A stretch of 64,000 bases of DNA. Source: DATDIC01 sp963777625 (GTDB taxonomy: Bacteria > Pseudomonadota > Alphaproteobacteria > Acetobacterales > Acetobacteraceae). The stretch spans positions 124,001-188,000 of the forward strand of contig CAVZRO010000001.1 in NCBI GenBank assembly GCA_963777625.1, given 5' to 3'. The translations under genes were made by a program, and so were the position numbers. Below, piece after piece: positions 53,973 through 61,508 of this stretch. The notes under the pieces are model-generated. The model ran no database searches, had not been told where the DNA came from, and saw only the letters and a program-made list of their open reading frames with translations. Each line of letters opens with the position of its first letter. Positions within the stretch are counted from its first letter, which is position 1.

Positions 53973-55049
53973 TCACTCCGGCAGAATACACGCATCCTTG
54001 CCATCGAGCCGCAGCACGATCCGTTCGCCCTCGCGGGCACATTTGGCCTGTGTCTTCACGGTAAGTTCAAGCCCGCCGCGCGTCCGCACATGGTATCGAA
54101 TGTAATCTCCCAGATATGTCAGGGCGCTCACCTCGCCCTCAAGCCCCGTGCCCCCCGCAGCACCGATGGAAAACTTCTCCGGCCGCACCACCAGAAGCGC
54201 CTTGCCGGACTGCTGCGAGGCACCCGACACCGGGAACCGGTCACCGCCCGTCGCAACGAACCAGGCGCTCCCGCCATCCTCCCCCACCATCCCCTCGATC
54301 ACGTTGGACTCGCCGATGAACTCGGCCACGAACCGGCTGCGCGGCCGTTCATACAGGTCCTCGGCGCTGCCGAGCTGGGCGATGCGCCCGCCCTGCATCA
54401 GCGCAATGCGATCCGACAGCGACAAAGCCTCCTGCTGGTCGTGCGTCACGTACAGCAGGGTGACTCCCAGCTCCATGTGCAGCCGTTTCAGCTCGACCTG
54501 CATCTGCTCGCGCAGATTCTTGTCCAGCGCCCCCAGCGGCTCGTCCATCAGCAGCACGTCGGGATCGAACACCAGCGCCCGCGCCAGCGCGACACGCTGC
54601 TGCTGGCCGCCGGATAGCTGCTTCGGCTGGCGGTCGCCCAGCCCCTCCAGCCGCACCATCTGCAACGCGTTCAGCACCCGCTCCTGGATCACGCTGCGCT
54701 GCAACTTCCGCATGCGCAGCGGGAACCCGACATTCTCCGCCACCGTCATGTGCGGGAACAGCGCGTAGCTCTGGAACACCACCCCGAAGCCGCGCCGCTC
54801 CGGCGCCAGCGCCGCGATCGAGCGCCCCTTCAGCCTGATGTCTCCCGCGCTCGGCGGCGTGAACCCGGCAATCATCATCAGCGTGGTGGTCTTGCCGGAG
54901 CCGCTGGGGCCGAGCAGCGTCAGGAACTCGCCCGCCGCGACCTGCAGATCGAGCAAATCGACGGCAACGAAATTCGGATAGCGCTTGCACAGCCGGTCGA
55001 GCACGAGGAAATCCGCCGCCGGCGCCGCGGCATCCAAATGTCCGCTCAC
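53973..55049 (-). CDS. ABC transporter ATP-binding protein, PotA type
   Basis: 358 residues from GTG 55049, which overlaps the amidohydrolase stop (GTGA). Walker A 'LLGPSGSGKTTTLMMIAGF', Q-loop 'FQSYALFPHMTVAENV', signature 'LSGGQQQRVALARAL', Walker B 'VLLMDEPLGALD', H-loop 'LYVTHDQQEAL', then a C-terminal TOBE domain ('FVAEFIGESNVIEG', 'LLVVRPEKFSIG', 'YLGDYIRYHVRT'). Powers the PotB/PotC-type permease pair. A longer in-frame reading continues upstream into the frameshifted amidohydrolase, but that is an artefact of the broken frames. Confidence 0.94.
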   Translation of the reverse strand: MSGHLDAAAPAADFLVLDRLCKRYPNFVAVDLLDLQVAAGEFLTLLGPSGSGKTTTLMMIAGFTPPSAGDIRLKGRSIAALAPERRGFGVVFQSYALFPHMTVAENVGFPLRMRKLQRSVIQERVLNALQMVRLEGLGDRQPKQLSGGQQQRVALARALVFDPDVLLMDEPLGALDKNLREQMQVELKRLHMELGVTLLYVTHDQQEALSLSDRIALMQGGRIAQLGSAEDLYERPRSRFVAEFIGESNVIEGMVGEDGGSAWFVATGGDRFPVSGASQQSGKALLVVRPEKFSIGAAGGTGLEGEVSALTYLGDYIRYHVRTRGGLELTVKTQAKCAREGERIVLRLDGKDACILPE

Positions 55050-56571
55050 GCGTGCGCCCCGTGTGCGTCGCCGGCCCCGGGCAGCAAGCGGTCGACGTGG
55101 TGTGCATGACGCGCCAGCCCGACGCAGTATGTCTCCACCATCCCGCTGATCTGTTGCAGCAAGACGCGCGTCTCCTTGTTCGCCTCGCGCAGCGCCAGCA
55201 CCCGCTCGTTCACCTTGTGGCGCAGCGCGGTGAAATCGATGCCGGGAAACCTGCCATGGTCCAGCACCAGCCGGCCGCCCGACCATCACGCTGTCCACCG
55301 CGCCGCCATTCTCGGTATGCACGAGCTGATGCGTGGGATCGTTCAGCGGCACGAAATTCGGATGACCGAGGTCCAGGAACACGATATCCGCCTTGTACCC
55401 GGGCGCGATCCGTCCGATCTGCCCCTCCAGCCCCAGCACACGCGCGCCGCCTTCGGTCGCCATCTCCAGCGCGTCTTCCGCGGACAGCCAGCGTTGCGGA
55501 TCCACCGAATCGATCCGGCTCACCATCGCGGCCAGCCGCATCGCCTCGAACATGTTCTGGTTGTCGGAGCAATGCGGGCCGTCGGTACCGATGCCCAGCG
55601 CAACCCCGCGCGTGCGCATCCCCCGCACCGGGGCGACGCCGGATCCCAGCCGCAAATTGCTGCCGGGATTATGCGCCACCGACGCCCCGTGATGCGCCAG
55701 CCGCGCGATATCGTCATCATCCAGCCAGACCGCGTGCGCCGCGGTCAGATTGGCACCGAGAAAGCCGATCGCCTCCAGGTGCGCCGTCAGGCTGCGGCCA
55801 TAGCGCCGCATGCCGGACACCGCCTGCACCTTCGATTCGCCCAGATGCATGTGCAGCCCGAGCGCGGCATCCCGCGCCAGATCGCGGCAGGCGAGCATGA
55901 ATGCGTCGCTGCAATGCAGCGGGATGGTCGGCGCCAGCGCCAGCAAAACCTGCTGCTTCCCCGCTGTCCCAACCACGCACGATAGCGGCCAGCGCGGCGA
56001 CGGTTTCTTCGCGCGGCGCCAGCGTGAACCGATCGACCTGCCGCCGCGCCGGCGCCGGCAGTGCATCAAGCAGACCGGGAATCGCCTGATGGAAACTGCA
56101 ATCCGCCACCATCGGCGCCAGCACCACGCGCAGCCCGGCTTCCCGGTAGCCGCGTGCCGCCGCTTGCAATCCTTCCAGGCTGGGCAGCGGAAATTCGTAG
56201 AACAGGTCGTAGGCCGCGGTCACGCCGGCGCGGATCATGTCCAGGCCGCCCAGCAGGCAGGTCAGGTATTTGTCTTCCAGCACGCGGTTCCCGGTCAGGT
56301 ACGGCCCGGCATGCAGCAGCAATTCCAGTGTCCAGCGATCGCCGCTGCCCTTGGCCAGATTGCCGTGGCCGTGCGTGTGCGCATTCACCAGCCCGGGAAT
56401 GAGCAGCCGGTCGGTCGCATCGATGGTCCGCGCATCCGGCGGCACCGCAAAGCCCGGCGCGCCGATCTGCATGATCGTATCACCGATCACCAGCAGGTCC
56501 GCCGCAACCGCCTGGTGCGCTTTCCTGTCGAGGAGTTGGCCGCCCCGCACGACCACGGCTGCTTCCGACAC
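55046..56571 (-). CDS. Amidohydrolase, TRZ/ATZ/guanine-deaminase-type (metal-dependent), two frameshifts
   Basis: Reconstructed ~507 residues from GTG 56571. Metal-binding 'GLVNAHTHGHGNLAKG' (HxH), central His in 'GLHMHLGESKVQAVSG' and 'TAAHAVWLDDDDIA', and Asp in 'GIGTDGPHCSDNQNMFEAM' are typical of cyclic-amidine/aminohydrolases of the ATZ/TRZ family. 'GYKADIVFLDL' and 'VDSVMVGGRLVLDHG' close the barrel. Extra bases at 55959-55962 (CCCC on the plus strand) and 55278-55280 break the frame; dropping one at each restores it. It starts the transporter operon, so its substrate or product is probably what the ABC system moves. Confidence 0.85.
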
Positions 56572-56663
56572 GCTGGTTCCGCCCCCTCGATCCCCGGCCG
56601 CGCTGGTGCAACCGCACAGCGACGACTAACATAGCGCGCAACGACGCCGAGGGGAAACCAGGG

Positions 56664-57350
56664 ATGACATTCTCGATCGCCGGGCTGTGCCGGCGAACTG
56701 GCGAATTTGGTTGCGCGCTGACCACGTCCAGCATGGCGGCCGGTGCCCGAGCCGCCTTCGTGCGTCCCGGTGTCGGCGTGGTGCTGTCGCAGGCGCGCTC
56801 CGACCCTCGGCTGGGGGTGCTGGGGATCGCGCGGCTGGAGGCCGGCCGGCCTGCGCCGGACGTGCTTCGGGACATGGTCGCATCGACACCGCACGCGGCC
56901 TGGCGCCAGCTCGCGGTGCTCGATCTGGCCGGGCGTACCGCCGGCGCCACCGGCGCGCACTGCACCGACGCCAAGGCGGAATCGCCCGGCGATGGAGTGG
57001 TTGCGGTCGGCAACGGACTGGCCAACGCATCGGTCGTGCCGGCCATGGCGGAGGCGTTTCGTGCCGACCCCGCGCTTCCGCTCGCGGAACGATTGCTGCG
57101 TGCGCTGGAAGCAGGGCTGGAAGCCGGCGGAGAAGCGTATCCGCTGCGCTCGGCCTCGCTGCACATCGCCTGGCCCCGCGTACCGTTCCTGCCGGTGGAT
57201 TTACGCGTGGATTTCCACCCGACGCCGATCGCCGAGCTGCGCCGATTCTGGTCGCTCTGGGCACCGATGGCGCCGGCTTATGTGGAGCGCTGCATGGACC
57301 CGGAGAAGTCTCGCCCGGCGGCGGATATCGAGGGGCATCCGTCGGACTGA
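56664..57350 (+). CDS. DUF1028 family protein (Ntn-hydrolase-like)
   Basis: 228 residues. 'TFSIAGLCRRTGEFGCALTTSSMAAGARAAFVRPGVGVV', 'QARSDPRLGVLGIARL', 'GRTAGATGAHCTDAKA' and 'GDGVVAVGNGLAN' follow the DUF1028 pattern, whose N-terminal Thr/Ser in 'TFSI' is the presumed nucleophile of an Ntn-hydrolase fold. Proven activity of the family is unknown to me. Divergent from the amidohydrolase operon with ~90 bases between, so both may share control and a nitrogen-release pathway. ATG at 56664. Confidence 0.88.
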   Translation: MTFSIAGLCRRTGEFGCALTTSSMAAGARAAFVRPGVGVVLSQARSDPRLGVLGIARLEAGRPAPDVLRDMVASTPHAAWRQLAVLDLAGRTAGATGAHCTDAKAESPGDGVVAVGNGLANASVVPAMAEAFRADPALPLAERLLRALEAGLEAGGEAYPLRSASLHIAWPRVPFLPVDLRVDFHPTPIAELRRFWSLWAPMAPAYVERCMDPEKSRPAADIEGHPSD

Positions 57351-57356
57351 CCGGGT

Positions 57357-58103
57357 GTGCGCGTGGCGAAGCAGCGCGCCGACCAGGCGCTGGTGTCGCG
57401 CGGCCTGGCCGACACGCGCACGCGCGCCCAGGCGCTTATTCTGGCCGGGCAGGTGTTCAGCGGCCAGCGCCGCGTCGACAAGCCCGGCGAGTTTCTGCCC
57501 GACGACGCGCCGCTGGAAGTGCGCGGGCAAGACCATCCGTGGGTGTCTCGCGGCGGGCTGAAGCTCGATCACGGGCTGAGGGTGTTTGGTCTGTCCCCGG
57601 CGGGGCGCGTCTGTCTGGATGTCGGCGCTTCGACCGGCGGCTTCACCGACGTGCTGCTGACGCGCGGTGCCGCGCGGGTGCACGCGGTGGATGTGGGCCA
57701 CGGCCAGCTTGCGTGGAAACTGCGCACTGACCCGCGCGTGGTGGTGCATGAACGCACCAATGCGCGCTATCTGACGGGCGTCGAAATACCGGACCCGATC
57801 GAGGCGCTGGTGTGCGATGCTAGTTTCATTGGCTTGGCAACGATCCTGCCGGCGCCGCTCGCGCTGACTGTCCCGGGCGCCTGGGCGATCGCACTGATCA
57901 AGCCGCAGTTCGAGGCCGGCCGCAGCGCGGTCGGCAGCAAGGGCGTCGTGCGGGATCCGGGGATTCACGATGCTGTCTGCGCGCGCATCCAAGGCTGGTG
58001 GTCGGCGCTTCCCGGCTGGCGGGTTCTGGGCATCGAGCCAAGCCCGATCACCGGCCCGGAAGGCAACCGCGAGTTTCTGATCGCGGCGATGCGGACGGAA
58101 TGA
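57357..58103 (+). CDS. tlyA: TlyA-family rRNA 2'-O-methyltransferase (hemolysin-like)
   Basis: 248 residues, GTG at 57357, six bases after the DUF1028 stop. N-terminal S4 RNA-binding domain ('RADQALVSRGLADTRTRAQALILAGQVFSGQ'), then an FtsJ-like Rossmann methyltransferase: 'WVSRGGLKLDHGLRVF', 'VCLDVGASTGGFTDVLLTRGAARVHAVDVG', 'ALVCDASFIGLATILP', 'LIKPQFEAGR'. TlyA methylates ribosomal RNA at 2'-O positions; older annotations call it hemolysin. It may be translationally coupled to DUF1028. Confidence 0.93.
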   Translation: MRVAKQRADQALVSRGLADTRTRAQALILAGQVFSGQRRVDKPGEFLPDDAPLEVRGQDHPWVSRGGLKLDHGLRVFGLSPAGRVCLDVGASTGGFTDVLLTRGAARVHAVDVGHGQLAWKLRTDPRVVVHERTNARYLTGVEIPDPIEALVCDASFIGLATILPAPLALTVPGAWAIALIKPQFEAGRSAVGSKGVVRDPGIHDAVCARIQGWWSALPGWRVLGIEPSPITGPEGNREFLIAAMRTE

Positions 58104-58419
58104 TACCAGACGGCAGGGCGAGCAGTCGGGAAAAAACAAAATCTCCGTTGTCTCAATAGAGCCTAGCCTTGTGATATATTGCTTTGTCCGGAGGAAATCG
58201 ACCCTAATGAGAAAGATCTTCCGTCTCACGTCCTCATCCCATTAGGATATACTGTAACGGGAGGGACGGACGTGTTCCTTGGCGTCTATGGCGATAACGA
58301 TGTCACAACGGCGCGGACCTCATTGCAGCAATAGGTCGGCGAGAAAACATCTGAGCGGATGCCCAAACTCGAGCAGCTATTTTCCGCGGCCCAGGTCCTC
58401 TACTCCAGGCTGGAGTGAA
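58104..58419. other. Intergenic region with low-GC tract and two tiny open frames
   Basis: About 315 bases between tlyA and the convergent metallopeptidase gene. Bases 58140-58260 are AT-rich (TGATATATTGC). A GGAGG at 58190 precedes an 11-codon frame at 58207, and a GGGAGGGACGG precedes a GTG frame of about 20 codons at 58272. Neither resembles a known gene. They may be remnants of transferred DNA. Confidence 0.4.
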
Positions 58420-59979
58420 TTAATGGCATGCTTGTGGGAGTGGGATATCTGTCAACGCGGCCGCGTAATTCTGAAGTTTCACCCACCCGTCCGTGCACAA
58501 GTTGCCCCCACCGCTAGAACTTTCACAAAAATCCTGCCACTGCAGAGAAAGAGCTTTCGCTCGTGTCGTTAAGTCGCGTGCTGGAAACTCCAGTTCCAAT
58601 GGTCCGTTGGAGGAAAGCGTGCGACCTGCGAGACGTTCGTAGTGGTGGATGCCGATCAGCGCGGCGATAATAAATATCGGTGCAGGGGGATTCATGCCAT
58701 AGGACATCATCTTGCCGAAGCCAATCCGGTCGCATGCTTCCTCAACGCTCATGGGGTCACTAGGCATTGTGGATTGGCATGTGCTCCCATATAAGAAGTG
58801 AGATAATTCGTGAGCGAAGATAAAGGTATAAACATATGCTGCGGCCGCCACGATCTGAGGGATATATTTCTTGGTATCAAGTGCCAGGGCCGTTGTCGGG
58901 AAATTGATCTTGCACTGCTGACCGCCTTGCGAAGACAGCGAAGCCATCCAGCTACGAAATCCTGTCGGTGACGCCATGTCGCTGGGGTCATTAACGGCGT
59001 CGTCCAGTACGCGGGTAACAGCAATATTGATAAAGTCAATTAAACCCGTGCTGAACCAAATTCTAATTTCACTCGGTGTGTTTCCAATAAAGGCTCCAAC
59101 TCTCCCGTCTCCATAGATAATGATTCGGACGTGGCGATTTTTCGAGGCGCATCCGGGAACTCCGCAGTGTGCCCGTTCAGCGTCGTCAAATGAGCCGCTT
59201 AGGAAGGGGACAACAGGGCGATACACTTCGACAATCGAAGCTCCGTTAGGAAGAGTGGACTGGAATGTGCTGCATTGGCTTGTTAGGTCAGGAACTGGCT
59301 GTTGAACGTTCCCCTTGTGAATGATCATGCAGCCGCCGCCACTGTCAAATTGCTGACTTACCGCAGTGCGTGCATGGAAAACGACCCCTGCTAAGCAAAC
59401 AACAAACAGGTATATGCACAAGCGTAACATGTTACTATCTCTCGTAATCGATCCGTAGCTAGTCAGCTTCTGGGCAGCCGCACCGCTACCCTGTGAGGCA
59501 TCCATCTCCGTCTGACAGATTGTTGCGAAATCTTCTAACGTCGGGGTTTGGCGGAATTCTTCATCGTATCTCTTCTGGCAATCAGGGCTGCCCGGATGAG
59601 CTTTCTCGCACGAGATCAATTGCGCGTAGGCAGCCCCTAAAGTTACGCTCAGAGGGATTTCAGGTCGGCCACTTTCGCCGCGGCCCGCAAGTCCAGAATA
59701 AGTCACGGTTCCTGTTCCCGGCGCACTTGGAACTGCTTGCGAAACAGTAACTTTGCTGAACATTATATACGCACCAAGTGCAATTCCCAGCAGGAAACAG
59801 AACGATCCCGGTGCAACAGCGGAGATGCTGCCCGACCACTTCCTTTGAAAAGTAGCGGCTATTTTCATCTCGCCAGCAACACCCATTCGAAACAGCTGGT
59901 AACCAATTAAGATTAGCAAGGGAACGCAAGCGACCACCACTAGTCGTTCTAGGCCGCGCAATAGTTCGCCCATTGCCAT
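58420..59979 (-). CDS. Membrane protein with HExxH zinc-metallopeptidase motif, atypical composition
   Basis: 519 residues from ATG 59979 (60024 possible). The N-terminal ~130 residues have two membrane helices ('LVVVACVPLLILIGYQLF', 'FCFLLGIALGAYIMF'). About residue 190 a second hydrophobic, signal-like segment begins at an internal Met ('MLRLCIYLFVVCLAGVVFHA'), so two genes may have merged in frame. The C-terminal half has 'FIFAHELSHFLYGS', an HELSH zinc site, and many Cys pairs suggesting disulfides. Composition is clearly lower in GC than the neighbours, as expected of transferred DNA. I do not recognise the family. A periplasmic or secreted metalloprotease is the best guess. Confidence 0.65.
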   Translation of the reverse strand: MAMGELLRGLERLVVVACVPLLILIGYQLFRMGVAGEMKIAATFQRKWSGSISAVAPGSFCFLLGIALGAYIMFSKVTVSQAVPSAPGTGTVTYSGLAGRGESGRPEIPLSVTLGAAYAQLISCEKAHPGSPDCQKRYDEEFRQTPTLEDFATICQTEMDASQGSGAAAQKLTSYGSITRDSNMLRLCIYLFVVCLAGVVFHARTAVSQQFDSGGGCMIIHKGNVQQPVPDLTSQCSTFQSTLPNGASIVEVYRPVVPFLSGSFDDAERAHCGVPGCASKNRHVRIIIYGDGRVGAFIGNTPSEIRIWFSTGLIDFINIAVTRVLDDAVNDPSDMASPTGFRSWMASLSSQGGQQCKINFPTTALALDTKKYIPQIVAAAAYVYTFIFAHELSHFLYGSTCQSTMPSDPMSVEEACDRIGFGKMMSYGMNPPAPIFIIAALIGIHHYERLAGRTLSSNGPLELEFPARDLTTRAKALSLQWQDFCESSSGGGNLCTDGWVKLQNYAAALTDIPLPQACH

Positions 59980-60122
59980 GCCCGCCAGATCCCCTCGTTT
60001 GGCACTCCAATGTATCGCTAGCATATCGCGGTGAGGAGTGGCTAGGTGCGATCGGCAGAATTGGGGCTGTGCTGTTATCGCACGTTATCCACTTTCGGGC
60101 ACATAAACATGACGCCGCAGCC

Positions 60123-60536
60123 CTACCCACCCACCCCCAACCAATCCTCCGACCGCAGCCCCTCCACCCGCCCGAACTCCCTCAGATTCCCCGTCACCAC
60201 CACCAATCCCCGGCTCCGCGCATGTCCGGCGATCATCAGATCATACGCGCCAATCACCAGCCCACGACGCTCCAGACTGGCCCGAATCTCCGCCGTATGC
60301 GCCGCCGCGCCGCTATCGAACGGCAACACGCTCATCCGCGCCGCGAAACGCTCCACCACCTGCCGGTTCTCGGCCGGACGCGCCGACTTCTCGGCCCCAT
60401 ACAGCAACTCGAACAGAACCACATCACAGATGCACAGCGCGCTCGCTTCGGCGTTGAAGCGCGGTCGCAGCCCGACCGGACGATCCCGAATCACCCGGAT
60501 ACAGAAATTCGTATCCAGCAGATAGCGCAGCATCAC
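60123..60536 (-). CDS. vapC: VapC-type PIN-domain ribonuclease toxin
   Basis: 137 residues. PIN-domain acidic residues: 'YLLDTNFCIR' (Asp), 'DVVLFELLYGAEKS' (Glu), 'GAYDLMIAGHA' (Asp) and 'VTGNLREFGRV' (the usual 'T-x-N/D' step). VapC toxins cleave tRNA or rRNA. The ATG start at 60536 overlaps the vapB stop (ATGA), so toxin translation depends on the antitoxin. Confidence 0.93.
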   Translation of the reverse strand: MMLRYLLDTNFCIRVIRDRPVGLRPRFNAEASALCICDVVLFELLYGAEKSARPAENRQVVERFAARMSVLPFDSGAAAHTAEIRASLERRGLVIGAYDLMIAGHARSRGLVVVTGNLREFGRVEGLRSEDWLGVGG

Positions 60537-60751
60537 AAGCTGTCGCGCACCTGTGCCGCCGGCTGCGCGCGTTCTCCCAGATCCACCCCGGGCGCCTCGA
60601 AGAAATCATCCCACGCGGCATCAACCGGCACGATGATCCGCCGTGGCCCATCCCGCAGGATCGTCACATCCCGCACGCTGTCATCGAAGGCGACCGCCTT
60701 CGGCAGCCGCACGGCCTGAGATCGGTTCGAATGAAACAAGGTCGTTTGCAT
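60533..60751 (-). CDS. vapB: VapB-type (AbrB-like) antitoxin
   Basis: 72 residues from ATG 60751 with AGGAG nine bases upstream (60757 is the alternative start). 'TTLFHSNRSQAVRLPKAVAF' is the AbrB/SpoVT-like beta hairpin that binds DNA; 'WDDFFEAPGVDLGERAQPA' is the C-terminal toxin-binding tail. Regulates its own promoter, probably in the ~30 bases up to 60790, next to the palindromic repeat. Confidence 0.9.
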   Translation of the reverse strand: MQTTLFHSNRSQAVRLPKAVAFDDSVRDVTILRDGPRRIIVPVDAAWDDFFEAPGVDLGERAQPAAQVRDSL

Positions 60752-60775
60752 GGCCATGGCTCCTATATACGGCGG

Positions 60776-60872
60776 TTCGAGAGGCTGAATATCCCACATC
60801 TAGCTCACGCAGGCAAGCATGACGCGGTCGCGATTGCATGGATACCGGCGGATCCCGCTTCGCGGGAATGAC
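60776..60872. repeat. Palindromic repeat family A, long form upstream of vapB
   Basis: GTTCGAGAGGCTGA at ~60776, a diverged middle ('gcgattgcatgg'), then the TCCCGCTTCGCGGGA stem at 60850-60872. Aligns over its full length with 24909-25009. Confidence 0.78.
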
Positions 60873-60965
60873 AATATGGGTGCGGGAATGACGATACGGG
60901 GCGGGGATGACGGCGAATGGGCATGCCGGCCAATGGGAGTGGGTCCGCCTTCAGGACGGTCGGCA

Positions 60966-61508
60966 TCACCCCACCACCTTCCCCACCTCCCGCCGCAGCG
61001 CCGGCAGCACCTCCTCCCCGAACCACGGGTTCCTTCTCTCCCACGCCGCCGTCCGCCACGACGGATGCGGCAGCGGAAACAACCCCGGCAGCCACTCGCG
61101 GAACCGCCGCACCCGCTCCGTCATCGCCCCCGGCCCCAGCGCGTCCGCCTGCGCGTACCCACCCACCAGCAGCGTCAGCCTGATCTCCGGCATCAGCGCC
61201 AGCAGCCTTCCCCGCCACAGCGGCGCACACTCCGCCCGAGGCGGAGCATCGCCGCCACTCGCCAGCCGCCCCGGATAGCACAGCCCCATCGGCACGATCG
61301 CAACCACCCGCTCGTCATAGAACATGTCGCGCGACATATTCAGCCACAGCCGCAGCCGGTCCCCCGACGGGTCGTTCCACGGGATACCGGTTTCATGCAC
61401 CTTGGTCCCCGGCGCCTGCCCGGCGATCAGCAGCCGCGCGGTCGCGGACACGCGCAGCACCGGCCGGGGCCCCAGCGGCAGGTCCGCGCAGACGCGGCAT
61501 TGCCGCAC
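60966..61508 (-). CDS. Uracil-DNA glycosylase family protein
   Basis: 180 residues, GTG at 61508. 'CRVCADLPLGPRPVLRV' (N-terminal Cys pair), 'RLLIAGQAPGTKVHETGIPWNDPSGDRLRLWL' and the C-terminal 'LPLPHPSWRTAAW' follow the pattern of family 4/5-like uracil-DNA glycosylases (the G-x-A-P-G loop and the H-P-S DNA-intercalation loop). Some members are iron-sulfur proteins, but only two Cys are near the N-terminus here. The N-terminus may start earlier, since the frame is open upstream to a stop at 61551. Lies directly after the antiporter gene on the same strand. Confidence 0.82.
   Translation of the reverse strand: MRQCRVCADLPLGPRPVLRVSATARLLIAGQAPGTKVHETGIPWNDPSGDRLRLWLNMSRDMFYDERVVAIVPMGLCYPGRLASGGDAPPRAECAPLWRGRLLALMPEIRLTLLVGGYAQADALGPGAMTERVRRFREWLPGLFPLPHPSWRTAAWERRNPWFGEEVLPALRREVGKVVG

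Noticed and set aside
53973..56069. An open frame joining the amidohydrolase to the PotA-type ATPase
   Set aside because: The linking part encodes shadow residues; the true amidohydrolase C-terminus ends at 55046 in another frame, overlapping a GTG start of the ATPase (GTGA).
58279..58572. 97-codon plus-strand open frame near the metallopeptidase
   Set aside because: Overlaps the conserved 3' part of the minus-strand gene, has no recognisable product and looks like a shadow.
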